64,000 nt of DNA from Zhihengliuella flava (GCF_015751895.1 NZ_JADOTZ010000001.1:1674001-1738000), one strand, 5' to 3'; shown: positions 26,726-36,029, numbered from the stretch's first letter. Translations and numbers: made by a program. Notes: generated by a model from the sequence alone, not told the origin.

Positions 26726-27223
26726 ATGAGCGATCATCGATACATGATTCCTCGCTTGGTGACGCCGCTGCGCGTCCTGCTCGTCCTCCTCTTTGCCGGC
26801 ATCCTCGCGGTCCAGGCGCTTATGGTGGCCACGGTGATCTACGAGGCCACGGAGGGCGGCGACGCGGCCCTGCCGATCCCCGCCCTCGTGCTGCTGGGTG
26901 GCGCGTGCCTGCAATTCATCATCTACTGCGTGTGGCGGCTGGTGGGCCTCGTCAAGGCCGGCAGCATCTTCTCCGCCACCGCCTTCCGCTGGGTGGCCGG
27001 CATCCTCTGGGCCTACGGCGCGGCGCTGGCCTTGTGGGTGCTCTTCACCGGCGTCGTCGGCTTCTTGGCTCGCTTCACGGACGCGGACATCCCGCCCGGG
27101 ATCGTCCTGATCCTCATGGTGATCGCGCTCGCGGGCGTGGTTCTCTTCCTCCTCATTGCGGTGATGCGGGCCCTGCTACAGCAGGCCGTGGAGCTGCGCA
27201 CCGAGATGGAAGGGGTCATCTAA
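26726..27223 (+). CDS. DUF2975 membrane protein
   Basis: 165 residues with four membrane segments and short loops; the pattern VKAGSIFSATAFRWV between segments two and three is typical of DUF2975. The family is almost always paired with a small XRE regulator, as here, with the stop and next start sharing a base (TAATG). Function unknown; a regulator-controlled membrane role is likely. Confidence 0.88.
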   Translation: MSDHRYMIPRLVTPLRVLLVLLFAGILAVQALMVATVIYEATEGGDAALPIPALVLLGGACLQFIIYCVWRLVGLVKAGSIFSATAFRWVAGILWAYGAALALWVLFTGVVGFLARFTDADIPPGIVLILMVIALAGVVLFLLIAVMRALLQQAVELRTEMEGVI

Positions 27224-27444
27224 TGCCGATCGTTGTGCGGCTCGACGTCGAGCTGGCCCAGCGCAAGCTGGCCGTCGGGGACTTCGCCGAGCGCGTGGGC
27301 CTCAGCCCCGCCAACGTGGCCGTGCTCAAGAACGGCCGGGCCAAGGCCATTCGATTCAGCACCTTGGAGGCGATCTGCCGGGAGCTCGACTGCCAGCCCG
27401 GCGACCTGCTGGAGTGGGTGCCGGACGGGCAGGAGCCCGATTAA
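27223..27444 (+). CDS. Small XRE-family regulator
   Basis: 73 residues, one helix-turn-helix (DFAERVGLSPANVAVLKNG) and the closing DCQPGDLLEW typical of the YozG/XRE-type partner of DUF2975 proteins. It is translationally coupled to the membrane protein upstream and ends exactly at a strong hairpin. Confidence 0.9.
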   Translation: MPIVVRLDVELAQRKLAVGDFAERVGLSPANVAVLKNGRAKAIRFSTLEAICRELDCQPGDLLEWVPDGQEPD

Positions 27445-27492
27445 CGACGACGGCGCCGCACCGGGCACTGGGCCGGTGCGGCGCCGTCGTCG
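27445..27492. terminator. Bidirectional hairpin terminator
   Basis: A perfect 20-bp stem with an 8-nt loop lies between convergent genes ending at 27444 and 27502. The 16-base arm ACGACGGCGCCGCACC is identical to that of the hairpin at 2659-2705. Confidence 0.8.
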
Positions 27493-27501
27493 GACCCTGC
27501 G

Positions 27502-28542
27502 CTACAGCGTGGCCGTGTCGATCACGAAGCGGTAGCGCACGTCGCTGCTCAACACGCGCTCGTAGGCCTCATTGATCTGCTCGGCGGAGATGAGCTCCGT
27601 CTCCGGGGAGATGTCGTGCTCGGCGCAGAAATCGAGCATTTCTTGTGTCTCGGCGATGGACCCAATGTTGGACCCGGCAAACGTGCGCCCGCCGATGATC
27701 AGGGAAAACACGGAGACCGGCAGGGGCTGCGGCGGGGCGCCGACGTTGATCAGGGAACCCTCGGGAGCCAGTGCGGCGAGGTAGGCATCCATGTCCAGGG
27801 GCGCGCTCACCGTGTTGATGATCAGGTCGAAGGATCCGCGGAGGGACTCGAGCGCGCCGTCCTCGCCGGTGGCCACATGGCGCGTGGCGCCAAAGGCCAG
27901 CGCGTCCTCCTGCTTGGACGCGGTGCGGGAAATGGTGGTGACCTCGGCGCCCATGGCGACCGCGATCTTCACGGCCATGTGGCCGAGTCCGCCCAGTCCG
28001 ACCACGGCGACCTTGGTGCCGGGTCCGGCCTGCCAGCGACGCAAGGGGGAGTAGGTGGTGATGCCCGCGCACAGCAGCGGTGCGGCGGATTCGTAGGGCA
28101 GGGCCTCGGGGACCGTGAGGACGAAGTCCTCGTCGACGACCACGTGCGTGGAGTAGCCGCCCTGGGTGATGCTCCCGTCCCGGTCCACGGAGCCGTAGGT
28201 CTGCGTGTTGCCGTTCAGGCAGTAGTGCTCGTTTCCCGCCTGGCACTGCTCGCACTCGCGGCAAGAGTTGACCATGCAGCCGACGCCCACGCGGTCCCCG
28301 ACGGCGTGGCGCGTGACCTCGGGGCCGACCTCGACGACTTCACCGACGATCTCATGCCCCACCACCTGCGGAAAGGTCAGTGGCCCCCACTCCTCGCGGA
28401 GGGTGTGGATGTCGCTGTGGCAGATGCCGGCGTAGCGGATGGCGATGTTCACGTCGCGCGGGCCCACCGCGCGCCGGGTGATGGACAAGGGGGTCAGTGG
28501 GTCGGTCGCCGAGGTGGCGCCAAAGGCTTTAACGGTAGTCAT
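27502..28542 (-). CDS. Zinc-dependent NAD(P) alcohol dehydrogenase (YahK-like)
   Basis: 346 residues from the ATG at 28542. Medium-chain dehydrogenase: catalytic zinc ligands in AGICHSDIHTL and VVGHEIVGEV, structural zinc cysteines in CRECEQCQAGNEHYC, nucleotide loop VVGLGGLGHMAVK. This cysteine-rich type reduces aldehydes with NADPH broadly. It is monocistronic and unconnected in sequence to its neighbours. Confidence 0.9.
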   Translation of the reverse strand: MTTVKAFGATSATDPLTPLSITRRAVGPRDVNIAIRYAGICHSDIHTLREEWGPLTFPQVVGHEIVGEVVEVGPEVTRHAVGDRVGVGCMVNSCRECEQCQAGNEHYCLNGNTQTYGSVDRDGSITQGGYSTHVVVDEDFVLTVPEALPYESAAPLLCAGITTYSPLRRWQAGPGTKVAVVGLGGLGHMAVKIAVAMGAEVTTISRTASKQEDALAFGATRHVATGEDGALESLRGSFDLIINTVSAPLDMDAYLAALAPEGSLINVGAPPQPLPVSVFSLIIGGRTFAGSNIGSIAETQEMLDFCAEHDISPETELISAEQINEAYERVLSSDVRYRFVIDTATL

Positions 28543-28746
28543 GATGGCTCCATCGTTCTCCCGCTGGCCCGCGCGGTCAAGTGCTGTCAGCACAATCCTT
28601 CCGGGACTCACGCTGTGCCAACCGGGCATGACCCCTCTCCATGGGAATGCGCTTGCTGATAGCTTCCGAAAGGTCGACCGGACGTGATGGGGGTCACAGC
28701 GTTGTGAGGCCGGGGCGGCACAGAACTGCATTCCACGGGAGGAAAA

Positions 28747-30120
28747 GTGAACATGCGCACCACCACGAGCCTTCGCGTTCGGGGCGCGGCAGCAGAGACG
28801 CTGTCCGCCGCCCTCATCGCCGGCACCGCTCTCGCCGCGAGCGCCGCACCGAGCGGCCAAGCGAACCCTCGCGCCCAAACCCAACAGACGGCGCTGGAGC
28901 GGCAGGTCTTGCCGGACGGCGACGGGTGGGGCTCGGCCGGCACCGGCACCACGGGCGGCGCGGAGGCCGCCAGCGAACACGTGTACGACGTCGAATCCCG
29001 CGCCGAACTCCTCGCGGCGTTCGAGGACGCCGGCGACGCCCCCAAGATCATCCGGGTCTACGGCGTCATCGACGGCAACGAGGGCCCGGACGGTGTTCCC
29101 CAGTCCTGTGACGCCTACGCGGCCGGCACCGGCTACGATTTCGAGGCCTACCTTGAGGAGTATGCGCCGGAGACCTGGGGGTGGGACGAGGAACCCTACG
29201 GCGCGCTAGAGGACGCCCGCGACGCGGCGGCCGGGAACCAGCAGGCCTGGATTCGCTGGGACATCCCCTCCAACACCACCCTCGTCGGTGCGGACTCCGA
29301 AGCGGGCATCACCGGTGCCGCCCTCCGGGTCAACCAGCAGGAAAACGTCATCATCCGGAACCTGACCATCAGCGATTCGCGCGACTGCTTCCCCGCGTGG
29401 GATCCCACGGACGGTGACTTGGGGAACTGGAACAGCGAGTACGACTTGCTGCAGATCATCAATGGTTCCGAGAACGTCTGGCTGGATCACAACACGTTCA
29501 CGGACGCCCCGAACTTCGACGACGAACTGCCCGAATACTTCGGGCGGACCTACCAGACGCACGACGGCGCGGTGGATGTCACCAACGGCTCCACCTACGT
29601 GACGATGTCCTACAACCGGTTCGAGGATCACGACAAGCTGATGTTGATCGGCTCCACGGACTCGCCTGACCGCGGGGATCCCGGCAAGCTGAAGGTCACC
29701 ATCCATCACAACGTCTTCAAGGACATCGGCCAGCGGGCCCCGCGGGTGCGCTACGGCCAGGTGGACGTCTACAACAACCACTTCATCGCCACCGACGGCG
29801 CGCACGTGCCGTACAGCTATCTGTTCGGCGTCGGCGCCGAGTCCCATCTGCATGCGTCCCACAACGCGATCACGGGTGACATCGCCGCCGAATCGGTGTT
29901 GAAGAACTGGCGCGGCGAGGTGGTCACGGCAACGCACAACACGCTTAATGGCCACCAGGTGGACCTGCTGGCCGCCCACAATGCGGCGGTCGACGCCGAG
30001 ACCCAGCTCGCCGCGGACGCATCCTGGACGCCGCAGTTGCGCGGTAAAGTCCACGCGCCGCAGGCCATTCCGGCGTTGCTCTCTCGTGGCACCGGTCCCG
30101 TCCTCACGGCGGGGGAGTGA
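28747..30120 (+). CDS. Secreted pectate lyase (PL1)
   Basis: 457 residues from GTG 28747, with GGGAGG upstream; ATG 28753 is equally possible. A signal peptide (ending about residue 35 in ASAAPSGQA) directs export. The PL1 parallel beta-helix signatures are present: WLDHNTFTDAP, DGAVDVTNGSTYVTMSYN, HDKLMLIGS and GQRAPRVRYGQVDVYNNHF, which include the calcium-binding Asp residues and the catalytic Arg. It would cleave polygalacturonate by beta-elimination outside the cell. The next gene overlaps its stop and encodes a second pectin enzyme, so the two are one operon. Confidence 0.92.
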   Translation: MNMRTTTSLRVRGAAAETLSAALIAGTALAASAAPSGQANPRAQTQQTALERQVLPDGDGWGSAGTGTTGGAEAASEHVYDVESRAELLAAFEDAGDAPKIIRVYGVIDGNEGPDGVPQSCDAYAAGTGYDFEAYLEEYAPETWGWDEEPYGALEDARDAAAGNQQAWIRWDIPSNTTLVGADSEAGITGAALRVNQQENVIIRNLTISDSRDCFPAWDPTDGDLGNWNSEYDLLQIINGSENVWLDHNTFTDAPNFDDELPEYFGRTYQTHDGAVDVTNGSTYVTMSYNRFEDHDKLMLIGSTDSPDRGDPGKLKVTIHHNVFKDIGQRAPRVRYGQVDVYNNHFIATDGAHVPYSYLFGVGAESHLHASHNAITGDIAAESVLKNWRGEVVTATHNTLNGHQVDLLAAHNAAVDAETQLAADASWTPQLRGKVHAPQAIPALLSRGTGPVLTAGE

Positions 30121-32027
30121 TGAGGGAGATTTCGACGCTTTCCCGGCGCGCCGTCCTGCGCACACTGGGTCTCGCAGCCGGCGCCGCAGCGGGCTCGGCG
30201 GCGCTAGCGTCCGCGGGTGCCAGCGCACACGCCACGGGGGCGACGTCGTCGTTTTCCGTCACTCCAACCACCGCGGGTGGTGCAGCGCGCGGGCCGGTGG
30301 TGTTCGTCGTCGGTGACTCGACGGCGAGTGCCTACGAGCACGGGCTGCGCCCACGCACCGGCTGGGGCCAAGCGCTGGCCCTGCTCACCGGCACGAAGGC
30401 CTCGGTGTTCGATTACGCCTGGTCCGGTGCGTCTTCGAAGAGCTTCGCGGATGCGGGCAAGCTGGAGACGGTGCGGCAGATGATGCGCCCGGGCGACTAC
30501 CTGCTCATTTCATTCGGGCACAACGATGAGAAGACCTCGGACCCCGACCGTGGCACGGACCCGGACACGACGTTTAAGGAGTATCTGAGCCGGTACCTCG
30601 AGGCGGCGCGCTCGGCCGGGGCGCACCCGGTGTTGGTCACGCCCGTGGAGCGTCGCCGGTTCGATGCGGCGGGGATCGCGCAGACCTCGCACGGCGAATA
30701 TCCGCGGGCCATGCGTGAGCTGGCCGAGTCCACGGGGACGCCGTTGGTGGACCTGACCGAGCTGTCGCTGCAGCTGTGGCAACAGCTCGGTCCGGAGGGG
30801 ACCCTGTCCCATTTCCTGCACCTCGAGCCGGGAGCGCACCCGCAGTACCCGGAGGGGCGGGAGGACAACACGCATTTCCACGCCGTGGGCGCGCTCGCCG
30901 TGGCTCGGTTGGTGGCGCGGGATCTTGTGGCTCAAGGCGTGACCCCCGGCAGCTGGTTCACGCGCCTCGAGCGGGAGATCGATCCGCTGACCGAGACGTA
31001 TTGGCCGCCCGAGCGGCCTGTGGATGCGGCGCGGATCATCGACGTCGGGCCCGGCGGGGACTTTACGTCCGTGCAGGCGGCCGTCGACTCGGTGGCCTCG
31101 CGCAGCGGCCAGCGGACCGTCATTCGGATTGCTCCCGGAGAATACCGGGAGGTCGTGCGAGTGCCCTCTGACAAGGAACGCGTCACGTTCTTGGGGCTCG
31201 GCGAACGGCCGGAGGACACGGTGTTGGTCTATGACAACGCCTCCGGGACGCCGCACCCTGAGGGCGGGACGTACGGGACCACGGGCAGCACGTCCATTCG
31301 GGTTGACGCCGCGTACTTTCACGCGGAAAACCTCACCTTCGCGAATGATTTCGATGAGGCCGCGCACCCGGAGATCACCAGCCGGCAGGCGGTGGCGCTG
31401 CGGCTGGCCGGGGACTATTCGGTGCTGCGCAACGTCCGCTGCCTCGGCCATCAGGACACGCTCTACGTCAATTCCCCGTCCACGGGCGTGCAGGCGCGGT
31501 TCCTGTTCGAGTCCTGCTTCGTGGAGGGGGACGTGGACTTCATCTTCGGCCGCGGCACCGCCGTCTTCGACGCGTGCCGGATCGTGTCCTTGGACCGCGG
31601 TGAGGCCAACAATGGCTATGTCACGGCCAGTAGCGTGGATCAGTCCATCAAGCACGGTTATCTGTTCGACGGGTGCGAGTTCGCCTCGACGGCGGCGCGC
31701 CGGACCGTGCATCTGGGCAGGCCGTGGCACCCGGGCGGGGACCCCAACGCGATCGCCCAAGTCCTCGTGAGGGACTCGCGGCTGGGGGACCACATCATGG
31801 CCTCCCCGTGGACGGACATGAGCGGGTTCTCCTGGACGGAGGCCCGGTTCGCCGAGCATCACAACCGGGGTCCGGGTTCGTTCCACTCGGAAGACCGTCC
31901 GCAGATGTCGGTCGCGGAGGCGGCTGAGTTCACGCGGGAGGCTTACCTCGCGGGTGACGATGGCTGGGCGCCGCAGCTGGCCGGCACGTCAGCGGACAGC
32001 GTGGCCCTGCTCAGCTACGCCGAGTAG
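30120..32027 (+). CDS. Secreted CE12 acetylesterase-CE8 pectin methylesterase fusion
   Basis: 635 residues from ATG 30120 (overlapping the previous TGA; GTG 30117 is an alternative). The N-terminus is a Tat signal (SRRAVLRTLGLAAGAAAG). Residues 55-290 are an SGNH rhamnogalacturonan acetylesterase with VVGDSTAS, SFGHNDEK and the Asp-His pair in EDNTHFHAVGA. Residues 300-635 are a pectin methylesterase with GHQDTLYV, VDFIFGRGTAVFD and HLGRPWHPGG. Both remove pectin decorations that block the lyase. Tat export implies the protein folds before export. A fusion of the two esterases in one chain is less usual than separate enzymes. Confidence 0.9.
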   Translation: MREISTLSRRAVLRTLGLAAGAAAGSAALASAGASAHATGATSSFSVTPTTAGGAARGPVVFVVGDSTASAYEHGLRPRTGWGQALALLTGTKASVFDYAWSGASSKSFADAGKLETVRQMMRPGDYLLISFGHNDEKTSDPDRGTDPDTTFKEYLSRYLEAARSAGAHPVLVTPVERRRFDAAGIAQTSHGEYPRAMRELAESTGTPLVDLTELSLQLWQQLGPEGTLSHFLHLEPGAHPQYPEGREDNTHFHAVGALAVARLVARDLVAQGVTPGSWFTRLEREIDPLTETYWPPERPVDAARIIDVGPGGDFTSVQAAVDSVASRSGQRTVIRIAPGEYREVVRVPSDKERVTFLGLGERPEDTVLVYDNASGTPHPEGGTYGTTGSTSIRVDAAYFHAENLTFANDFDEAAHPEITSRQAVALRLAGDYSVLRNVRCLGHQDTLYVNSPSTGVQARFLFESCFVEGDVDFIFGRGTAVFDACRIVSLDRGEANNGYVTASSVDQSIKHGYLFDGCEFASTAARRTVHLGRPWHPGGDPNAIAQVLVRDSRLGDHIMASPWTDMSGFSWTEARFAEHHNRGPGSFHSEDRPQMSVAEAAEFTREAYLAGDDGWAPQLAGTSADSVALLSYAE

Positions 32028-32036
32028 TTGGCTGAG

Positions 32037-32070
32037 GGGGCGCGGCGGCCGGCATCGGTTGCCGCGCCCC
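32037..32070 (+). terminator. Hairpin terminator of pectin operon
   Basis: GGGGCGCGGC-N14-GCCGCGCCCC, a perfect 10-bp stem, begins ten bases after the esterase stop. Confidence 0.6.
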
Positions 32071-32142
32071 GCCGCGGCGGCGCCCCGCTCGTCCGCCGCT
32101 GGCTGCCTCGTCCCCGTGCAACCCTCACGGGGCCACATTCAG

Positions 32143-32231
32143 TTGGCCCCGTTCTCGGCGGCCGGGGGCCCGGAATCCGTGGCCTCACGGTGCTGAAACA
32201 GACGCAGAACGGGGCGGAATGACGCTGCTCC
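32143..32231 (+). repeat. Palindromic repeat element, left copy
   Basis: An 89-bp sequence matching 40551-40639 with about six differences, same orientation. It contains a 70-bp core (32146-32215) bounded by GCCCCGTTCT and AGAACGGGGC, with an inner hairpin CCGTG-GCCT-CACGG. Conservation runs through the non-paired bases as well as the stems. It lies between convergent genes, beyond the pectin operon's own terminator. It carries no gene. With the right copy it brackets the catabolic cluster. Confidence 0.85.
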
Positions 32232-32266
32232 GGCGTCCTACTCCACACCCGCCCACTGCGGCCTGT

Positions 32267-33949
32267 TTAGCGCATGGTTTTGTCAATGATCTCGGTAAGG
32301 AACGGTGCAACGACGGTGCGGCTGATGCGCAGATCAACGACGAGCGTTCCACGCGCACCCTCGCTCACCCAAGTCCGCACGGTCTCCAGGTCGTCCATGG
32401 TTTTCACCACCGCGGCCTCGGCGCCGTGCCCACGGGCTATTCCGGCAAAGTCGACCTCATCGATTTCCATGACCGCCTCGTCGAATCCGCGGGAGCCGTA
32501 CTGGTGAATTTCCGCGCCATAGCAAGCGTCATTGAACACTAGGACCACGGCGCTCGCGGCCTGACGAATGACCGTGTCTAGGTCGGAAATTCCCATCAGT
32601 CCCCCGCCGTCCCCCGTCACTAAGACGGTTGTCACGTCCGGGCGGGCCCGTAGTGCGCCCGGCGCTGCCGGAAAACCCAGTCCGATGGCCTGAAAGTGCG
32701 TGCCGACGAGGAGAAGCGAATCGGGCTCGGGAACATCGAAGTAGCCGTTGGCCCACCCAATAAAGTGCCCACCGTCGGAGACGATTTGCCGCCTCTGCGG
32801 CAGGATGGTGTTGAGGGCCACCATGGCGCTGCGCGGATCGAGGCGGCCATCTGCAGCGATACCGCTGCCGGGATCGCGGTCGAGACTGAGTTGGGACTGC
32901 TGCGCGGCGGGCGCTTCCCCTGCCCAGCGCTTTGTTGGCACCGGGTGGTCGGCGAGGGCGGTCAGCACGTCCCGCGTCACAGCGCGGCTATCACCGCTGA
33001 GGTGGAGGTCCACCCGCGGCGCCGTCGGCAGGTCCTCTATGTCGATTTGGACGACGACGGCGTCTGAGGCGAACTGGTCACCGAAGGACGTGGTGAATTG
33101 GTTCAGTGCAGCGCCAGCCGCAAGGACTACGTCAGCGCGGTGGATCAGTGCGGATGACGCTTCGGAAGCAAAACCGCCGCACACACCGAGGTCCCATTCT
33201 CGCCCAGCGAAGGTCCCGCGAGCGGGGGCTGTGCTAGCAGTCAGCGCGCCAAGGCGGTCGGCCAAGTCGCCCAGTTCGGCGGCGGCATGTCGCGCCCCAC
33301 GGCCGGCCAAGATCAGGGGGCGTTTGGCCTGCGCGAGGATCTGTACGGCGCGGCTCAGCTCGGGTAGGTTGCGGGCCTCTGTGGAGTGCTCGGGCCTAAC
33401 ACGCTGCGTTGCGTCGGCGAATTTCTGGTCAGGGGCCGCGTCCTGCGCGGGCGCACCGGCGACGTCGTGGGGGATGAAGAGCGCTACCGGACGGCGCTGT
33501 GATGTCGCGAGCGCGAAGGCCCGCAGAGTGTCGGCGCGCGGCGTCGCGGCGTTCACCGTGAGAGTGAGGGCGCCGGTGGCCTCGGCTAGGGCCTTCTGGT
33601 CAAGATCCCACGGACGACGCCCGGAAGCTGGGGCGTCGCCCACCACAAAGACCAGTGGAATGCGTGCTAGCGCGGCTTCAGCGAGTGCCGTGAGTGTATT
33701 CGTAAACCCGGGCCCATACGTTGTTGTGGCCACCGCGATCCGCCGCGTGGCGCGGTGGTAGGCATCTGCTGACGCTACGGTAGCCTGCTCGTGCCGCACG
33801 GCGGTGACGCGGACGTCAGTTGCTCGGGCTAACGCATCCGTGAAATAGGCATTGCCGTTGCCCATGAGAGCAAAGACGTCGCTGGCCTGGGTTGCCACAA
33901 CCTGGGCGACGGCCGCGGAGACGGTGCCCTCTGATGGTGCGGGGTTCAT
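32267..33949 (-). CDS. ThDP-dependent enzyme (acetolactate synthase/decarboxylase-like)
   Basis: 560 residues from the ATG at 33949, which overlaps the upstream stop (ATGA). The catalytic glutamate that activates ThDP is in VRHEQATVASADAY near residue 50, and the ThDP-Mg motif is GDGGGLMGISDLDTV ending in FNDACYG. Three-domain layout as in acetolactate synthase, glyoxylate carboligase and benzoylformate decarboxylase. It would decarboxylate or ligate a 2-oxo acid, perhaps the product of the two dehydrogenases encoded just before it. I cannot assign the exact reaction. It is last in the three-gene leftward operon. Confidence 0.85.
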   Translation of the reverse strand: MNPAPSEGTVSAAVAQVVATQASDVFALMGNGNAYFTDALARATDVRVTAVRHEQATVASADAYHRATRRIAVATTTYGPGFTNTLTALAEAALARIPLVFVVGDAPASGRRPWDLDQKALAEATGALTLTVNAATPRADTLRAFALATSQRRPVALFIPHDVAGAPAQDAAPDQKFADATQRVRPEHSTEARNLPELSRAVQILAQAKRPLILAGRGARHAAAELGDLADRLGALTASTAPARGTFAGREWDLGVCGGFASEASSALIHRADVVLAAGAALNQFTTSFGDQFASDAVVVQIDIEDLPTAPRVDLHLSGDSRAVTRDVLTALADHPVPTKRWAGEAPAAQQSQLSLDRDPGSGIAADGRLDPRSAMVALNTILPQRRQIVSDGGHFIGWANGYFDVPEPDSLLLVGTHFQAIGLGFPAAPGALRARPDVTTVLVTGDGGGLMGISDLDTVIRQAASAVVLVFNDACYGAEIHQYGSRGFDEAVMEIDEVDFAGIARGHGAEAAVVKTMDDLETVRTWVSEGARGTLVVDLRISRTVVAPFLTEIIDKTMR

Positions 33950-34932
33950 GAGGCCTCCTCCAACACCCGGGCGTTCGTGGTCACGACTCCGCGCGGGGTT
34001 TCGCCTTGAGCGACCGCCTGAATGTTCTCCCACACGGTGGCGATCCGACGCTGGACGTTTTCCCACCCGACTCCGGCCATGTGCGGAGTGCAGACGACTT
34101 GTTCGAGGTCGAGCAATGGGCTCTTCAGGTCCAACGGTTCGCGATCGTAGACATCTAAGCCGGCTCCGGCGATTCGGCCTTCCTGCAGGGCACGGATGAG
34201 AGCCGATTCGTCGATCACCTCGCCTCGCCCGACGTTGACGAGAACAGCGCTGGATTTCATGAGGCCAAGTTCGGTCTCGCCGATGAGCTGGCCGGACCGA
34301 TCATTGAGTGGCAGGTTGACGCAGACGACGTCGGAGTTCTCCATGAGTTCATCCAGGGGAACCGCGCGGGCATCGAGCAGCTCGGAAACCGTCAGCGGAA
34401 TCTCCGCGTCGTCGTAGAAGATCACGTTGGCCCCAAACCCGTGCCGCACGATTCGCCCGACCCAACGTCCAATGTTGCCGAGCCCGACGATGCCAACGGT
34501 CTTGCCGTAGAGCTCTGAGTAAGACGTCTCATCAAGGTCTTGGCGCCACTTGCCTTCGCGTAGCAACTGCGTCGAGGCAGGAATCCGGCGCAGGACGGTC
34601 AGCATCAGTGTCAGCGCGTGTTCGGCAACGGAAATCGAGTGAGTCTTCATCTGCGCCACCGGAACGCCGAGATCGTTGAGGGTCTCCAGGGGAAGCTGCC
34701 CGTATCCCGAGCTCATGTATTGGATGAACTGCACGTTGGGCGCGGCGCGGAACACCTCTTCCGGTACCTCGACGCCGGAGATGATGAAGTCTGCGTCGGC
34801 GGCCTCTTGGCACAAACGCGAAACGTCAGTCTCCGGGGGCATTACTGCGACGGCGAACCCTTCGGGAGTCGCCTCAACCAGCCGATCAATGTAGTCATTG
34901 AGCGGATTGACGAAGAGGACCTTGTACGTCAT
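33946..34932 (-). CDS. D-2-hydroxyacid dehydrogenase (NAD-dependent)
   Basis: 328 residues with a Rossmann core GIVGLGNIGRWVGRIV and the C-terminal CTPHMAGVGWENVQRR. The family includes glyoxylate/hydroxypyruvate reductases and D-lactate-type dehydrogenases. The arginine and glutamate of the Arg-Glu-His relay are visible in NVGRGEVID and DVYDREPLD. It overlaps both neighbours by ATGA and so is tightly coupled: dehydrogenase, hydroxyacid dehydrogenase, ThDP enzyme. Its substrate should be the 2-oxo or 2-hydroxy acid of this cluster. Confidence 0.87.
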   Translation of the reverse strand: MTYKVLFVNPLNDYIDRLVEATPEGFAVAVMPPETDVSRLCQEAADADFIISGVEVPEEVFRAAPNVQFIQYMSSGYGQLPLETLNDLGVPVAQMKTHSISVAEHALTLMLTVLRRIPASTQLLREGKWRQDLDETSYSELYGKTVGIVGLGNIGRWVGRIVRHGFGANVIFYDDAEIPLTVSELLDARAVPLDELMENSDVVCVNLPLNDRSGQLIGETELGLMKSSAVLVNVGRGEVIDESALIRALQEGRIAGAGLDVYDREPLDLKSPLLDLEQVVCTPHMAGVGWENVQRRIATVWENIQAVAQGETPRGVVTTNARVLEEAS

Positions 34933-36029
34933 TTGAGACCTTCCGACGTGGCCGCGTCTGAGGCGGGCAGATTGCTGATGATGGCCTCGACCACTTCGCG
35001 CGTGGGGGCGGAACCACCCAGGTCGCGAGGGCGTGGACCGGACGCGAGCGTGGTTCGCACGGCGGTCTGGATGTGCTCGGCCACGATCGTGCAGCGCTGG
35101 TCATCCCGGCGCTCGCCGAGCCAGGTGAGCATCATGGCAGCGGAGAGAATCATGGCGATTGGGTTCGCGACGTCTTGTCCCGCAATGTCCGGCGCGCTCC
35201 CGTGCGACGGCTGAAACACCCCGTGGGTCAGGCTCACGTCCGCGGAGGGGGCAACGCCCAGTCCGCCCACGAGCCCCGCGGCGATCTCTGAGACGATGTC
35301 GCCAAAGATGTTTTCTGAGACGACGACGTCGAACCTGCTCGGGTCCATGACCATGTGCATGGAGCCGGCGTCAATGTAGTACTTAGCGCTGCCAATGTCC
35401 GTGTTTCGCGCCGCGACCTCGTCGAAGACCTTCTCCAGCAACACGTTGCTGCGCAGGGCATTGGACTTGTGCAGCAGGGTGACGTGCCCCGGTGTGCCAC
35501 GTTCACGGCGGGCGCGCGCTTGGGCGAAGGCCACGTCGAAAAGCTTTTCGCTCGTGGCCCTCGTAATGGTCATGCGATCGCTGGCCGTTTCATCACTGGG
35601 TTCGTGCTTGTCGTTGAGGCCGGCAAACATCCCTTCGGTCGTTTCGCGGATCACCAGCATGTCAATGGAGTCCGCTTTGACCGGACTGGTGACGCCTTCG
35701 TAGAGGCGTACCGGGCGGAGACTCGCGAAAAGACCGTAGTGGGCGCGCATTTCTACCTGAGCCCCGAGCTCGAGGCCTTCGGGGGTACGGACATCCGGCA
35801 AGCCCATCGCGCCGAATAGGACGGCGTCGGACGTACCGATCTCATCCATGTCGGCCGGAGTGATCTTGCGCCCCGTCCGTCGGTAGAGGTCAGCGCTGAA
35901 GTCGTGAAAGGTGTAGTCGAGCTCGAGCCCGTAGTGGTTCTGGCATGCGTCCAGCACAGTTGTGGCCGCATTGATGACCTCGGGGCCGATCCCGTCTCCC
36001 GGAATCACCGAGATGTTGTAGCGGGTCAT
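34929..36029 (-). CDS. Isopropylmalate/tartrate-type decarboxylating dehydrogenase
   Basis: 366 residues from the ATG at 36029; the 88-codon upstream extension crosses the promoter. The family start ISVIPGDGIGPEVINAATTVL is intact, followed by LFASLRPVRLYEGV with the substrate-binding arginines, MDPSRFDVVVSENIFGDI for metal and SHGSAPDIAGQDVANP for NAD binding. This superfamily oxidises and decarboxylates 2-hydroxy acids such as 3-isopropylmalate, D-malate or tartrate. No leuC or leuD is near, so leucine synthesis is unlikely. It is the first gene of the leftward operon. Confidence 0.87.
   Translation of the reverse strand: MTRYNISVIPGDGIGPEVINAATTVLDACQNHYGLELDYTFHDFSADLYRRTGRKITPADMDEIGTSDAVLFGAMGLPDVRTPEGLELGAQVEMRAHYGLFASLRPVRLYEGVTSPVKADSIDMLVIRETTEGMFAGLNDKHEPSDETASDRMTITRATSEKLFDVAFAQARARRERGTPGHVTLLHKSNALRSNVLLEKVFDEVAARNTDIGSAKYYIDAGSMHMVMDPSRFDVVVSENIFGDIVSEIAAGLVGGLGVAPSADVSLTHGVFQPSHGSAPDIAGQDVANPIAMILSAAMMLTWLGERRDDQRCTIVAEHIQTAVRTTLASGPRPRDLGGSAPTREVVEAIISNLPASDAATSEGLK

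Noticed and set aside
34929-36029. Reading this dehydrogenase as leuB of leucine synthesis
   Set aside because: No leuA, leuC or leuD nearby and the operon partners are catabolic; kept as a general family assignment.
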